DNA of 64,000 nucleotides from an uncultured Eubacteriales bacterium (GTDB taxonomy: Bacteria > Bacillota > Clostridia > Oscillospirales > CAG-272). Under the pieces are notes generated by a model. It searched no databases. It had not been told where the DNA came from and saw only the letters and a program-made list of their open reading frames with translations. This document shows, in pieces, positions 17,501 through 25,669 of this stretch. The position numbers were made by a program, and so were the translations under genes. How positions within the stretch are numbered: the stretch's first letter is position 1; each line of letters begins with the position of its first letter. The DNA lies in assembly GCA_948467545.1 (NCBI GenBank), contig CAOKER010000003.1:39500-103499 (forward strand), in the 5' to 3' direction.

Positions 17501-17831
17501 CGATATCCCTCAGAATCTCTTTCGATTTGATAAACGCAGTGACAGCCGCCGTGACGTTAAGCGCGATTATACATATTATTACCAGTGCGGAAATGTTCTG
17601 ATTAAAAGCGGTAGAAATAACAGCTGTAAAAATCAGCAGAAGCACGGTTAAGTCCGTCAGTATATGCCGCAGATTATTTTTATATAAACTGCGGCTTTCG
17701 GTGTATATACTGTTTTCTCCGTCTGTTTTCAGCCTTTCGGCGGCCTTTGCCGCTGAAAGGCCGCTGCTTATATTACTGTCAAGCTTGCTTGCTATTTGTT
17801 CCGGAGTAAGCTCATACCATTTTTCGTTCAT
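14523..17831 (-). CDS. P-type ATPase homologue lacking the catalytic aspartate (pseudoenzyme)
   Basis: A 1102-residue polytopic membrane protein with the full P-type layout. It has an N-terminal cation-ATPase domain (WYELTPEQIASKL...GLSAAKAAERL), M1-M2 at about 55-100, and an actuator domain with TGE at 168-170. M3-M4 lie at about 250-310, followed by P/N domains and C-terminal helices at about 715-880. The phosphorylation loop that should read DKTGTLT reads PRSALIA at 343-349 and aligns without gaps. The hinge GDGVND is ADRLDK (635-640), and the M4 PEGL region is absent. It therefore cannot form the usual phospho-aspartate. Residues about 885-1102 are a charged disordered cytoplasmic tail. 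It starts six bases after the clpE-like stop, so translation is probably coupled. The frame is intact over 3.3 kb, which argues against a decaying pseudogene. Confidence 0.85.
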   Translation of the reverse strand: MNEKWYELTPEQIASKLDSNISSGLSAAKAAERLKTDGENSIYTESRSLYKNNLRHILTDLTVLLLIFTAVISTAFNQNISALVIICIIALNVTAAVTAFIKSKEILRDIGIKAGPYVKVVRNGKIIFTGSSQIVRGDVIYLSAGDIVPADARIIQADGLTVLQREITGEKNPVRKRAGFASSRGTELSHSEQTNILFASSIVISGSGRAIIYSTSENTAAGKIKKENADESMLSYEKLRVFKLMRKYSSVWSLCMLAAVFIIVVLDIIFGRNSGRSLFDSFITGLTVAVASMSSYYLTFSYIIVSFGVLGMRRRRRGYDSGALVKNIEKLEAAKDIDVLIIPRSALIASDAVCIDRMTASGNERAVGAHGFKRCCGELLKLSVVTTGRYGANRLMSDNLSGNSIYTSEEEMIISCASKFGLYNSSLERDYIQIDHAGVSDGSRFDTTLCIHSGQFIAVSRGEARSLLKSCSFYRDSSGKHRITAEKLNEYNDYIKSAAKKFCRVVAVASKETQYTNLRRLIANQSDLVLNGFIVIKEPIMEGAAQNISSCLEAGVKVVMTCDDSSETGQMIARSLGIINNESEIATGSQISSMKPDIFRINIPLYNLYIGLSSGQLDYLVYLMRSDGRKVGVLADRLDKIAVLSEADVGFAFSEEPSAGSGKGRKAPIITGEKKAAAGTAALRYMSNVVLLPPEKSGFGGFNAMLGTVKSSAQTYSNIMNAVAYLVTTQAARLILVLWGVLCGKYIMTPVQILFSGFIVDFAAVFTIAFQTPSPSILKSRRNIERKMARPFYSNVPYLVFGCVWAVLLIAASCAASSEKFGLSSAQLVSASFLGFTLTQFVLLFEIKRTSSVFSTKASINGIGLLTVVLCAVLALLSFFIPDFGSLFGITSFGINGVWVMLIPALFTASAAEIYKFINGNSRAGTWLRLKLRKLLQRGKSKASYEHEEEQPKDNHSVSDKDKSESPGLFADFDLESFIKISESGAEDFGLDYTMPGQAKTVHENQDNSENAEAEKKSSDNETNDADNKKSDEISPSDTAAEVIPQEKNMPKNNRLPLKSDKKGTGVSTDNTEALPSEQESFEIGSEIIESIFSAGNDKDKQ

Positions 17832-17837
17832 AGGGCA

Positions 17838-20288
17838 TCATTTTTTGCTTTCTTCGGGCGCAGAAAGCATGGGGGAATCGTATTCAAGCGTAATATCAAG
17901 CTTTTCCGAATTATTTTCATCGGGCGCATCAATTTTCACGTTCTTAATAACACGGTTATAGCTCTTGATAATCAAATCTGCAATTTCATCTTCGACGTGC
18001 GACTGAACATACCTTCTCATATTCCGCGCGCCGAAACGCCGTGAAAAAGACTTTTCCGCAATAAAAGTCTGAGCCGCGGATGTCCATTCAACGGAAATTC
18101 CCTTGACTGCAAGCGTTTCCTTAAGTTCGGAGAGCATAAGACCGGATATTTCGATAAAATCTTCTTTTTCAAGCGAGCGGAAAGTAACGATTTCATCCAC
18201 GCGGTTAATAAATTCAGGACGAAGGAATTCTCCGAGAGCTTTAAGCGTCCGATCGCTTTCCTGTTCATATGCGGTTGCTCCGAAGCCCGGCGTATTCGAC
18301 GCCATACTTGCCCCGGCATTGGTAGTCATTATTATAACGGTATTTTCAAAGCCGACGGTTTTTCCGTGCGCGTCCGTAACTCTTCCTTCATCAAGAATTT
18401 GAAGTAGGATATTCAATACGTCGGGGTGAGCTTTTTCGATTTCGTCGAATAACACAACAGAATACGGCTTACGGCGTATTTTTTCCGTGAGCTGTCCCGC
18501 GTCATCATATCCCACATATCCGGGAGGCGATCCGATTATTCTGGAAACCGAATGTTTTTCCATAAATTCGGACATATCGAGGCGTATGAGAGTTTCCGGA
18601 GAATTGAATAAATCTGCGGCTAAGCATTTGACGAGCTCTGTTTTTCCGACGCCTGTACTTCCCGCGAAAATGAAGGATACGGGCTTGCGTTTTGAGGATA
18701 CGCCGGCACGGCTGCGTTTTATTGCGCGTACAACCGCGTCGACGGCTTTATCCTGACCGATGATATGCTCCCGCAGACGTTCTCCGAGTGTGTCGATACG
18801 GGCAAATTCATGTTCGGTAATCGAGCTGGCCGGAATTCCCGTCCAGATTTCAACCACTTTTGCGAGATCATCGACGGAGAGGCTGATTTTGTCGCGCTCT
18901 GCGGAGAGTTCTTTAAACCGGGCTTCCATTCCGATCTCTTTTGTTCTCATGTCCGCAATGCGGCGATATTTTTCATCGGCCGTGTCGTCCGTTGTTTCCG
19001 CCGCTTCAAGTTCGAGGGCTTCACGCTCTGTCTTCAGATTACCGAGATCCTCCGCGAGCAGCTCGACCTCCTTAATAACGGGCGAATGTAATGCGAGATT
19101 CGATGAAGCCTCGTCGAGCAAATCAATGGCCTTATCAGGCAGAAAACGGTCTGTTATATATCGTTCCGAAAGCCTGACGGCGGCTGATACGGTCTCGTCA
19201 GGAATACTGATTCCGTGAAACCTTTCGTAATAGTTCTTTATTCCGAGCAAAATTGAAGTTGAATCCTCAATTGACGGTTCTTCCAAAATAATCGGCTGAA
19301 ATCTTCTTTCAAGAGCGGAATCGCTTTCGATATATTTTCTGTACTCATTCAGTGTTGTGGCGCCGATAACCTGAATTTCACCCTTTGACAGGGCGGGTTT
19401 AAGAATATTGGCGGCATTCATTCCGCCTTCCGCGTTTCCTGTCCCGGCTATCATGTGAATTTCATCAATTACAAGGATAATGTTTCCGTTTGCTCTGATT
19501 TCATCTATCAAACCTTTCATCCGGCTTTCAAACTGTCCGCGGAACTGGGTTCCCGCAACAAGAGAAGTCAAATCAAGCAGAAATATCTCTTTTCCGCGAA
19601 GCTTCCACGGGACGTTTTCGCTGACTGCAAGCTGCGCAACAGCCTCGGCTACGGCAGTTTTTCCGACGCCGGGTTCTCCGATCAGGCAAGGATTATTTTT
19701 TTGCCTTCTGCAAAGAATCTGAACCGTTCTTGCTATTTCACGCTCCCTACCTATTACGCGGTCAAGCTTTCCTTCCTTGGCAAGTCCGGTAAGATTGCTG
19801 CAATACATATTAAGGTATTTACGCTTAGGCTTTTTCTTGTCTCCGGCGGCGCCTGCTTTTTCCTTTGTACCGTCGGTTTTTTCCGAATCGGAATTTTTTT
19901 GGATTCCCAGGTTTGTAAGCGGAGCGAAGAATTTGCGGAAATCAATTGCCGGAGCATTTCCCTTATCGGTGTCATCCGTACCTTCCGAATCTCCCCCGTC
20001 GGCTTCCGTTCGCTCTTCGGAGTCTGTTTCTTCCATATTGTCATCACTTTCGGAGAGACTGTCATTTTCGGTATTCTCTCCGTTGATCATACTGTCCATC
20101 TCCATATCCATTCTGTCAAGATCTTCATCAGACAGCCCCATTTTTTCGATCATTGATTCTACCGGTTTTATGCCGAGCTCTTTGGCGCATTTCAGGCAGA
20201 TACCTTCATTGAGGGTTTTCCCTCCTTCAAATCTTGTAACAAATACAACAGCGACGCGTTTTTTGCATCTTGAACACAATTCCATCAT
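17838..20288 (-). CDS. clpE: ClpE/ClpC-type AAA+ unfoldase with N-terminal zinc finger
   Basis: An 816-residue HSP100 ATPase that unfolds proteins, normally for ClpP. Residues 5-34 form a four-cysteine zinc finger (Cys5, Cys8, Cys31, Cys34) of the ClpE/McsA kind, in place of the ClpC N-repeat domain. Residues about 60-150 are a long Asp/Glu/Ser-rich linker. D1 has Walker A GEPGVGKT (204-211) and Walker B VIDEIH. A UVR-like coiled middle segment lies at about 410-470. D2 has Walker A GSTGVGKT (543-550) and LFDEIEKAH. The loop where ClpP-binding ATPases carry a Gly-Phe tripeptide reads TPGFGA, so ClpP binding is plausible but unproven. It is preceded by cvpA (22-base gap) and followed at once by the P-type ATPase-like gene. 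Confidence 0.88.
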   Translation of the reverse strand: MMELCSRCKKRVAVVFVTRFEGGKTLNEGICLKCAKELGIKPVESMIEKMGLSDEDLDRMDMEMDSMINGENTENDSLSESDDNMEETDSEERTEADGGDSEGTDDTDKGNAPAIDFRKFFAPLTNLGIQKNSDSEKTDGTKEKAGAAGDKKKPKRKYLNMYCSNLTGLAKEGKLDRVIGREREIARTVQILCRRQKNNPCLIGEPGVGKTAVAEAVAQLAVSENVPWKLRGKEIFLLDLTSLVAGTQFRGQFESRMKGLIDEIRANGNIILVIDEIHMIAGTGNAEGGMNAANILKPALSKGEIQVIGATTLNEYRKYIESDSALERRFQPIILEEPSIEDSTSILLGIKNYYERFHGISIPDETVSAAVRLSERYITDRFLPDKAIDLLDEASSNLALHSPVIKEVELLAEDLGNLKTEREALELEAAETTDDTADEKYRRIADMRTKEIGMEARFKELSAERDKISLSVDDLAKVVEIWTGIPASSITEHEFARIDTLGERLREHIIGQDKAVDAVVRAIKRSRAGVSSKRKPVSFIFAGSTGVGKTELVKCLAADLFNSPETLIRLDMSEFMEKHSVSRIIGSPPGYVGYDDAGQLTEKIRRKPYSVVLFDEIEKAHPDVLNILLQILDEGRVTDAHGKTVGFENTVIIMTTNAGASMASNTPGFGATAYEQESDRTLKALGEFLRPEFINRVDEIVTFRSLEKEDFIEISGLMLSELKETLAVKGISVEWTSAAQTFIAEKSFSRRFGARNMRRYVQSHVEDEIADLIIKSYNRVIKNVKIDAPDENNSEKLDITLEYDSPMLSAPEESKK

Positions 20289-20310
20289 TATGATTATTCT
20301 CCCTCAGAAT

Positions 20311-21027
20311 TCAATTAAAGAGATTTCCTATAAATTTAAGTAAAACCGAATGCTCCGCAGCGCCTCCGAACAGTTCGGGATTGACCGAAACAAGAGTCGG
20401 AAGAAGCAAAATCAGCAGCTTTGCAATTACAAACGCGAAAATCCCGCCGAAGCAAAAGCCGAACACAGCTCCGGCTATTCGATTGATACTGTTCAGTATC
20501 GGCATTTTGCATATAGCGCACAGTATGATTGTGATTATCCTGAGAACAAGCGCAGCTGCAATAAATACCGAGATAAAAGCAATGATATAAGCCGTCCTTG
20601 AAAGAATTATTTCGGTAATATATTCAGAAACGCTTTTATCGGTATTCTGATCTTCCTTTTTGCCGGTACTCTGATCTTCCTTTTCCGCGTCCGATATAAT
20701 GTCTTGAATATCAATTCCGAAGGTATCGCAAATGTTTTTAATAACCTCGGGAATTTCGGACAGATTTTCTAAAGATTCCGTATTGAGTGTCTCGTCCGAT
20801 GTTTCAAGCATTGATTCAATCTGAGATTCCACAGGCTCTCTTATATACGGCTCTACAATTTTATCCCTGCATAAAGGAGAGAGGTGCGGTGTCAAAATAT
20901 ATGAGGCACATATTGCAATAAGCACGGATACAAGTCCCATTACCGTCTTAACAAAACCTCTTTTTATTCCGAGAATTACAGGCAATATAATTATGATTGC
21001 AAGAATAATATCTATAGCTAATGACAC
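20311..21027 (-). CDS. CvpA family membrane protein
   Basis: A 238-residue protein with the CvpA arrangement of four membrane helices: two N-terminal (IDIILAIIIILPVILGIKRG and VMGLVSVLIAICASYIL) and two C-terminal (AYIIAFISVFIAAALVLRII, and AGAVFGFCFGGIFAFVIAKL). Between them is an extracytoplasmic insert of about 80 mostly acidic residues. CvpA proteins are linked to envelope homeostasis, and the name comes from colicin V production in E. coli. The start is GTG with AAAGGAG eleven bases upstream. It sits between DUF5711 and clpE on the same strand, consistent with one envelope/proteostasis transcript. Confidence 0.85.
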   Translation of the reverse strand: MSLAIDIILAIIIILPVILGIKRGFVKTVMGLVSVLIAICASYILTPHLSPLCRDKIVEPYIREPVESQIESMLETSDETLNTESLENLSEIPEVIKNICDTFGIDIQDIISDAEKEDQSTGKKEDQNTDKSVSEYITEIILSRTAYIIAFISVFIAAALVLRIITIILCAICKMPILNSINRIAGAVFGFCFGGIFAFVIAKLLILLLPTLVSVNPELFGGAAEHSVLLKFIGNLFN

Positions 21028-21078
21028 GTCAGGTCACTCTCCTTTAATTTGAAAATTCGCAGGGCGGGTATTTTAAAT

Positions 21079-22704
21079 TTATTGTCCGGGCGAAGCGGCG
21101 TCGGATGAAATATTTGAAACAATAACGTCGGAGGTTTCCGCGGCAGCGCTGTCGTTTTTATCCTCGGTTTCGGTCGTCTGCGAATCTCTCTCGAAATCGG
21201 ATACAGCGGATGTTATCTCCGAAGTCTCGCTTCCCGCATTTGCCGTGTCGGTGCTCCCGCCTTCAAATACTTCTGACAAATAATATGAAAGAGTATGTGA
21301 ATAATATGAAACAAAGATTATGTCGCCTGACACATTAATGTCGCATGGATTTCCGTCGTATTTAAAATTAAGTACCTCCAAATTGTCCGGATTTATACAT
21401 ATTATCTTGTCCGAACATAAAGAATAAATTCTGTCATCGGAGATTTTAATTTTTTTAACCGCGCCGGCTATGGAATAGGTTAGCACGCTCTCCCCCTTAT
21501 CGTTGATTACGGCAATATCACTTTCATTGCTTATATAGCTTGAGGAAAAAACGGCTGCAAAATAATTATTTCCGACGCAAACGGTCTGGGGCGTGCGGTT
21601 TTCATAGGAATACACGGAAATAAGTTCTCCGGAATTGCTGTAAATACAGAAAGACTTATCGGTGGCTACTTTAAGATCACCGCTTTCGTTGAATGCGGCA
21701 TACATTGGAATTTCTTCGTCAATTGTTACCGTGAACAGCTCGTTGCCGGACTGGGGATTATATACCGAAACTTCGCCGCTTATAGCTCCGTTGTCATTGT
21801 ATACCGAAATGACAAAAATACAGTTCCCGTCTTTGCCGAACCCCATACCGAGAGCAATCTTGTCTTTCATAATCTGGGCGATATTTTCTTTATTTGAATT
21901 GTAAACATATATTACGGTGCGGTATTCGGCGCTTCTTGTCATGACGGCATAGCTTCCGTTTTCCGCCGCTGATGCCGAAGAAATCGGATACGCGGTGGAT
22001 TCTCCCGAAATTTTACCGAGAGTGTTATAGACGGCATAAGATGTACCGCCGAGGTCATATGATATTACAAGCGCTTCAGAGCCTGTAACGCACGGATTTT
22101 TGTAATTATGACTCTCGCTGAAAATTTTACTTCCGTTATTTGAAAACAGCACGAAGCTTTCGCGGTTTGACATTGCAATGTTTCCGCGAAACATGCAGAA
22201 AACGGCTTCAGTGTCCGTATTATATGAAATTGTTGCCGACGAGGTGCTGGAATACACCGTACCGGTGACGTTTAAGTCCCTTAAAAGATATTGGAGATTC
22301 TCCGCGGTTATATCGTCTTTGAAAGATCCGAGCATAGCAACTGAAAAAAGTGCAAGAATCACCGCACATACTATCTTGGCGGTGCGGCATCGTTTGGACA
22401 GTTGAATAAAATACGGATTTACACCGGCCGCGACAGCTTCCAGCTTTTCCTTGGCTTCTCTTTCAAGTGATTCGTCAAGGGATTTTTTGATTCGCTGAGC
22501 TTTAGACATTTTTATGCGCCGTGTCCTGCGTCGGCTGTGTTTATCCTTTGAAGCACTTTGGAGAGACGGCTTTTTTTCGGCCTTTTCCTTTTCGGTATTT
22601 TCTTTTTCGGAGACAAGCGTACCTTTATTTTTATGTTCTCCCGAAGTCCTTACTTTTATTTTATTATTTTCGGTTGGGAAACCGCTCTTTTTTTCTGAAT
22701 TCAT
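21079..22704 (-). CDS. DUF5711 family membrane-anchored beta-propeller-like protein
   Basis: A protein of 541 residues. The N-terminal cytoplasmic part (about 100 residues) is rich in Lys/Glu. One membrane helix follows (IVCAVILALFSVAMLGSF). The extracytoplasmic part has repeated beta blades, with patterns such as FVLFSNNGSKIFSESH, YAVYNTLGKI, VYNPQSGNELFTV and FCIYSNSGELISVYSY, matching DUF5711 in Clostridia. It ends in a low-complexity Ser/Thr/Glu tail. The role is unknown. The start is the ATG at 22704 rather than an upstream TTG. It is the first gene of the run DUF5711-cvpA-clpE-P-type homologue; spacing to cvpA is 51 bases. Confidence 0.78.
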   Translation of the reverse strand: MNSEKKSGFPTENNKIKVRTSGEHKNKGTLVSEKENTEKEKAEKKPSLQSASKDKHSRRRTRRIKMSKAQRIKKSLDESLEREAKEKLEAVAAGVNPYFIQLSKRCRTAKIVCAVILALFSVAMLGSFKDDITAENLQYLLRDLNVTGTVYSSTSSATISYNTDTEAVFCMFRGNIAMSNRESFVLFSNNGSKIFSESHNYKNPCVTGSEALVISYDLGGTSYAVYNTLGKISGESTAYPISSASAAENGSYAVMTRSAEYRTVIYVYNSNKENIAQIMKDKIALGMGFGKDGNCIFVISVYNDNGAISGEVSVYNPQSGNELFTVTIDEEIPMYAAFNESGDLKVATDKSFCIYSNSGELISVYSYENRTPQTVCVGNNYFAAVFSSSYISNESDIAVINDKGESVLTYSIAGAVKKIKISDDRIYSLCSDKIICINPDNLEVLNFKYDGNPCDINVSGDIIFVSYYSHTLSYYLSEVFEGGSTDTANAGSETSEITSAVSDFERDSQTTETEDKNDSAAAETSDVIVSNISSDAASPGQ

Positions 22705-22826
22705 ATAACTTGACCTGGCCTTTGTCCGCAAAAATTTTCCTTTTCCGACGAGAAAACGTTTTTATATAGAGGCTTTAGCCGTTTTAGTTTTATTCGTTAT
22801 CGTAATTTTATCGGCAGCATAGACAG

Positions 22827-23013
22827 TATAACTACAGGCAGATATTGCCGCCGCACCGCAAGCGGGTTCCGACGGTTTTCGTGACGGCGTGACGATACGA
22901 TACACGGTTACGGCGCTTCATGGCGACATACTGCGCTTATGACGACATACTGTGCTTATGACGGCATGCTGTGCTTATAACGACATGTTGCACTTATAAC
23001 GGCACATTGCGCA
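22827..23013 (+). repeat. REP/MITE-like element with its tail amplified as five 19-bp copies
   Basis: The left end TATAACTACAGGCA and hairpin-forming GC-rich DNA are followed by five units at an exact 19-bp period (anchors at 22924, 22943, 22962, 22981, 23000). The unit is close to TATGACGACATACTGTGCT, the right-hand tail of the dispersed element. It fills the 350-base spacer between DUF5711 and truA. Confidence 0.75.
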
Positions 23014-23053
23014 TTTTTGAAACACAAAATAAAAAATAATTTTGGTCAGTAAG

Positions 23054-23812
23054 TCAGTAAAATACTCTGTTTAAATATAAGCCGCACGACGGAGCTGTTG
23101 CACCCGCTTTTTTGCGGCTGCATGCTCTTAAAATATCCGATACGTCATGCGGGGTTATCTTACCGCTTCCGACTTCTATCAGAGTGCCCGCCATAATTCT
23201 TACCATGTTATAAAGAAATCCGTTTCCGGCAACGGTAAATAAAACCTTATCTCCTTCTCTTTCTACCTTTGCCGAATCGATCCTTCGTACTGTGTCTGTA
23301 ATTTTAGAACCGGAGGACATAAAAGATGCAAAATTATGGTTACCCAAGAAACAGCGCGCCGCGTCATTCATTAAATCGGCGTCGAGAGGTTTAGGGTAAA
23401 ACATGGCTCGTCCTGTAAGAAACGGATTTTTAACTTCTCCGTTCCAAATAAGATATATATATTCCTTACCTGTCGCGTCATATCTCGGATGAAAGCTGTC
23501 CGCTGCGCTGCATGCGCCGTAAACGGATATATCATCGGGCAAAAGTCTGCTGAGTACGACAGGAATTTTTTCTGTGGGAACGCTTATCTTTGTTTTGCCG
23601 AATTCCACAGTACAGCAAAACATATTTGCATGTACTCCGCTGTCGGTTCGGCTGCACCCGGTAACGGGATACCTTTTCCCGAATGCTGTCTCGACTGCGT
23701 CCTGCAGCGTCTCTTGTACGGTTTTCCTGTTTTTCTGTACCTGCCACCCGCTGTATGCGGTTCCGAGATAAGAAATTTTCAGAAGCAGTTTCACACTACC
23801 GTGACCTTTCAT
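23054..23812 (-). CDS. truA: tRNA pseudouridine synthase A (TruA)
   Basis: Makes pseudouridine at positions 38-40 of the tRNA anticodon arm. The 252 residues carry the N-terminal ISYLGTAYSGWQ, the catalytic-Asp motif CSRTDSGVHA and the C-terminal GNGFLYNMVRIMAGTL. A GTG five codons inside (23797) has AAAGG ten bases upstream and gives the typical short N-terminus VKLLLKISYLG, so the true start may be there rather than at the ATG. It lies directly downstream of ecfT, the order usual in Bacillota (ecfA1-ecfA2-ecfT-truA). Confidence 0.94.
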   Translation of the reverse strand: MKGHGSVKLLLKISYLGTAYSGWQVQKNRKTVQETLQDAVETAFGKRYPVTGCSRTDSGVHANMFCCTVEFGKTKISVPTEKIPVVLSRLLPDDISVYGACSAADSFHPRYDATGKEYIYLIWNGEVKNPFLTGRAMFYPKPLDADLMNDAARCFLGNHNFASFMSSGSKITDTVRRIDSAKVEREGDKVLFTVAGNGFLYNMVRIMAGTLIEVGSGKITPHDVSDILRACSRKKAGATAPSCGLYLNRVFY

Positions 23813-23882
23813 TTATATTCATATATATTCATAGCTTTGTACGGTTTCAAACTTATTTATTGGATTTAAAGCTGATTTGGGC

Positions 23883-24713
23883 TTAAAGCTGAGCTGCCTT
23901 ATAAATCGGGAAGTAATGACCGGCAAGAACCACTAAAACGCAAAACATTACGAAAACGGCTAAAACAGCGTAGTCGGTAAATACAGGCTTTGTATTGTTC
24001 ATTCTTGTACGTCCGTCTCCGCCGTGATAACAGCGGCATTCCATTGCCGTTGCAAGGTCTCCGGCACGTCTGACCGCTGACAGAAAGAGCGGAATAAGCA
24101 CCGGAATTAACGCCTTGGCTCTGTCGTTAATATTGCCGTGAGAAAAGTCAACACCGCGCGCTCTCTGCGCATTCATGATTCGGTCTGTCTCCTCTATAAG
24201 AGTAGGGACAAATCTGAGCGCAATCGTCATCATCATGGCAAAGTCGTGAACCGGAACATGGAGATATTTGAGCGGAGATAAAAGCTTTTCGATACCGTCC
24301 GTCAGAGCGGTAGGAGATGTGGTGTAGGTTAATATCAAGCTTGTGCCGGTGAGAAGAGCGGCGATTCGGAGCGTTACAAGCAGGGCGAGCAAAAGTCCCT
24401 CCGCGTATATATGAATAAAGCCCATTTCAAAAAGAAGATGATCTCCTTTTGACCAGAAAATATTTACTATAACCGTAAAAATGATTATATACAGAAGCGG
24501 CTTCATACCCTTGACAATTGTCTTGAAAGATATTCCGCTTATAAAAATCAGAGCCAGTGTAAATGCCGTTATCAGCAAAAAACCGCTGATGCTGTCCGCA
24601 AGAAATATTCCTACAATATATATGACGGCGATGATAATTTTGATTCTCGGATCGAGTCTGTGCAGCAGGGATTTTCCGGGAAAAAACTGACCGAGAGTGA
24701 TGTCTGATAGCAT
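23883..24713 (-). CDS. ecfT: ECF transporter transmembrane component EcfT
   Basis: Membrane scaffold of a group II energy-coupling factor transporter. It couples the two EcfA ATPases to exchangeable vitamin-binding S-components. The 276 residues show about five membrane helices and the diagnostic cytoplasmic coupling motif in DRIMNAQRARGVDF. The N-terminus (GQFFPGKSLLHRLDPRIKI) is typical of EcfT. No S-component gene is adjacent, as expected for group II systems. It follows ecfA2 on the same strand. Confidence 0.93.
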   Translation of the reverse strand: MLSDITLGQFFPGKSLLHRLDPRIKIIIAVIYIVGIFLADSISGFLLITAFTLALIFISGISFKTIVKGMKPLLYIIIFTVIVNIFWSKGDHLLFEMGFIHIYAEGLLLALLVTLRIAALLTGTSLILTYTTSPTALTDGIEKLLSPLKYLHVPVHDFAMMMTIALRFVPTLIEETDRIMNAQRARGVDFSHGNINDRAKALIPVLIPLFLSAVRRAGDLATAMECRCYHGGDGRTRMNNTKPVFTDYAVLAVFVMFCVLVVLAGHYFPIYKAAQL

Positions 24714-24759
24714 ATTGGATTATAACCTCATTACTAAAATCAAATTAAAACAATAAATG

Positions 24760-25623
24760 TTAGGTTTTGTTTTTTGAACGGTAAATACGCATAATTTCGT
24801 CTTTTGCCTCGTCGACAGTGAAAATGCCTTCCTTTATCGGTATACCGGCGTTTCGCAGCTTTTCCATAACTCGTGTAATCTGAGGTATATCAAGACCGAC
24901 CGAAATAAGAGAGGATGCGTCGCTGAAAATTTCTTTGCAGCTTCCTTCCTCGTATAGCTTTGACCGGTTCATCACCACAATTCTGTCAGCATATCTTGCC
25001 ATGTCCTCCATGCTGTGGCTTACGATGATAACCGTAGAGCCCCTCTCTCTCTGATACGAGCGCACTCCGCCGAGTATTTCTTCACGTCCCATCGGATCGA
25101 GCCCTGCGGCCGGTTCGTCAAGGATCAACACCTCCGGCTCCATTGCGATAATTCCGGCAATGGCTACTCTGCGTTTCTGACCGCCGGACAAATCAAACGG
25201 AGATTTTTCAAGCATGTTCTCGCCTATTCCGACAAACTTTATAGCTGCGCATACACGTTTTCGTATCTCGTTTTCATCAAGCCCCATGTTTTTCGGTCCG
25301 AATGCGATGTCTTTGTATACCGTTTCTTCGAAAAGCTGATACTCGGGATATTGAAATACAAGCCCCACCCTAAAACGTACAGACCGAATTTCCTTGGGAT
25401 TTTCCCATATGTCATGTCCGTCAAGCAAAACCTGCCCTTTTGTCGGTTTAAGGAGTCCGTTGGCGAGCTGTACAAGCGTGGATTTTCCGGAACCGGTATG
25501 CCCTATGAGCCCGGTGATACAGCCGCCCTTAAATGATATGCTTACATCGTCAAGTGCCGTCTTCTCAAAGGGAGTACCTGCGCTGTAAATGTACGATATA
25601 TTTTTAAACTCAAGTCCTGTCAT
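24760..25623 (-). CDS. ecfA2: ECF transporter ATPase EcfA2
   Basis: The second ATP-binding subunit of the ECF module (287 residues). Walker A GHTGSGKST, Q-loop VFQYPEYQLFEETV, signature LSGGQKRRVAIAG, Walker B VLILDEPAAGLDP and the H-loop in VSHSMEDMARYAD are all present. YPEYQLFEETVYKDIAFGPKN is characteristic of EcfA2. RBS AAGGA is six bases before the ATG. It is followed by ecfT. Confidence 0.93.
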   Translation of the reverse strand: MTGLEFKNISYIYSAGTPFEKTALDDVSISFKGGCITGLIGHTGSGKSTLVQLANGLLKPTKGQVLLDGHDIWENPKEIRSVRFRVGLVFQYPEYQLFEETVYKDIAFGPKNMGLDENEIRKRVCAAIKFVGIGENMLEKSPFDLSGGQKRRVAIAGIIAMEPEVLILDEPAAGLDPMGREEILGGVRSYQRERGSTVIIVSHSMEDMARYADRIVVMNRSKLYEEGSCKEIFSDASSLISVGLDIPQITRVMEKLRNAGIPIKEGIFTVDEAKDEIMRIYRSKNKT

Positions 25624-25669
25624 AACAAATCCTTACGTCTTTAGAGGTGTACTTATCCTGTATATATTT

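Noticed and set aside
14523..17831. Calling the P-type ATPase homologue a pseudogene
   Set aside because: The 1102-codon frame is uninterrupted and the degenerate motifs align without gaps, which fits a maintained pseudoenzyme better than decay.
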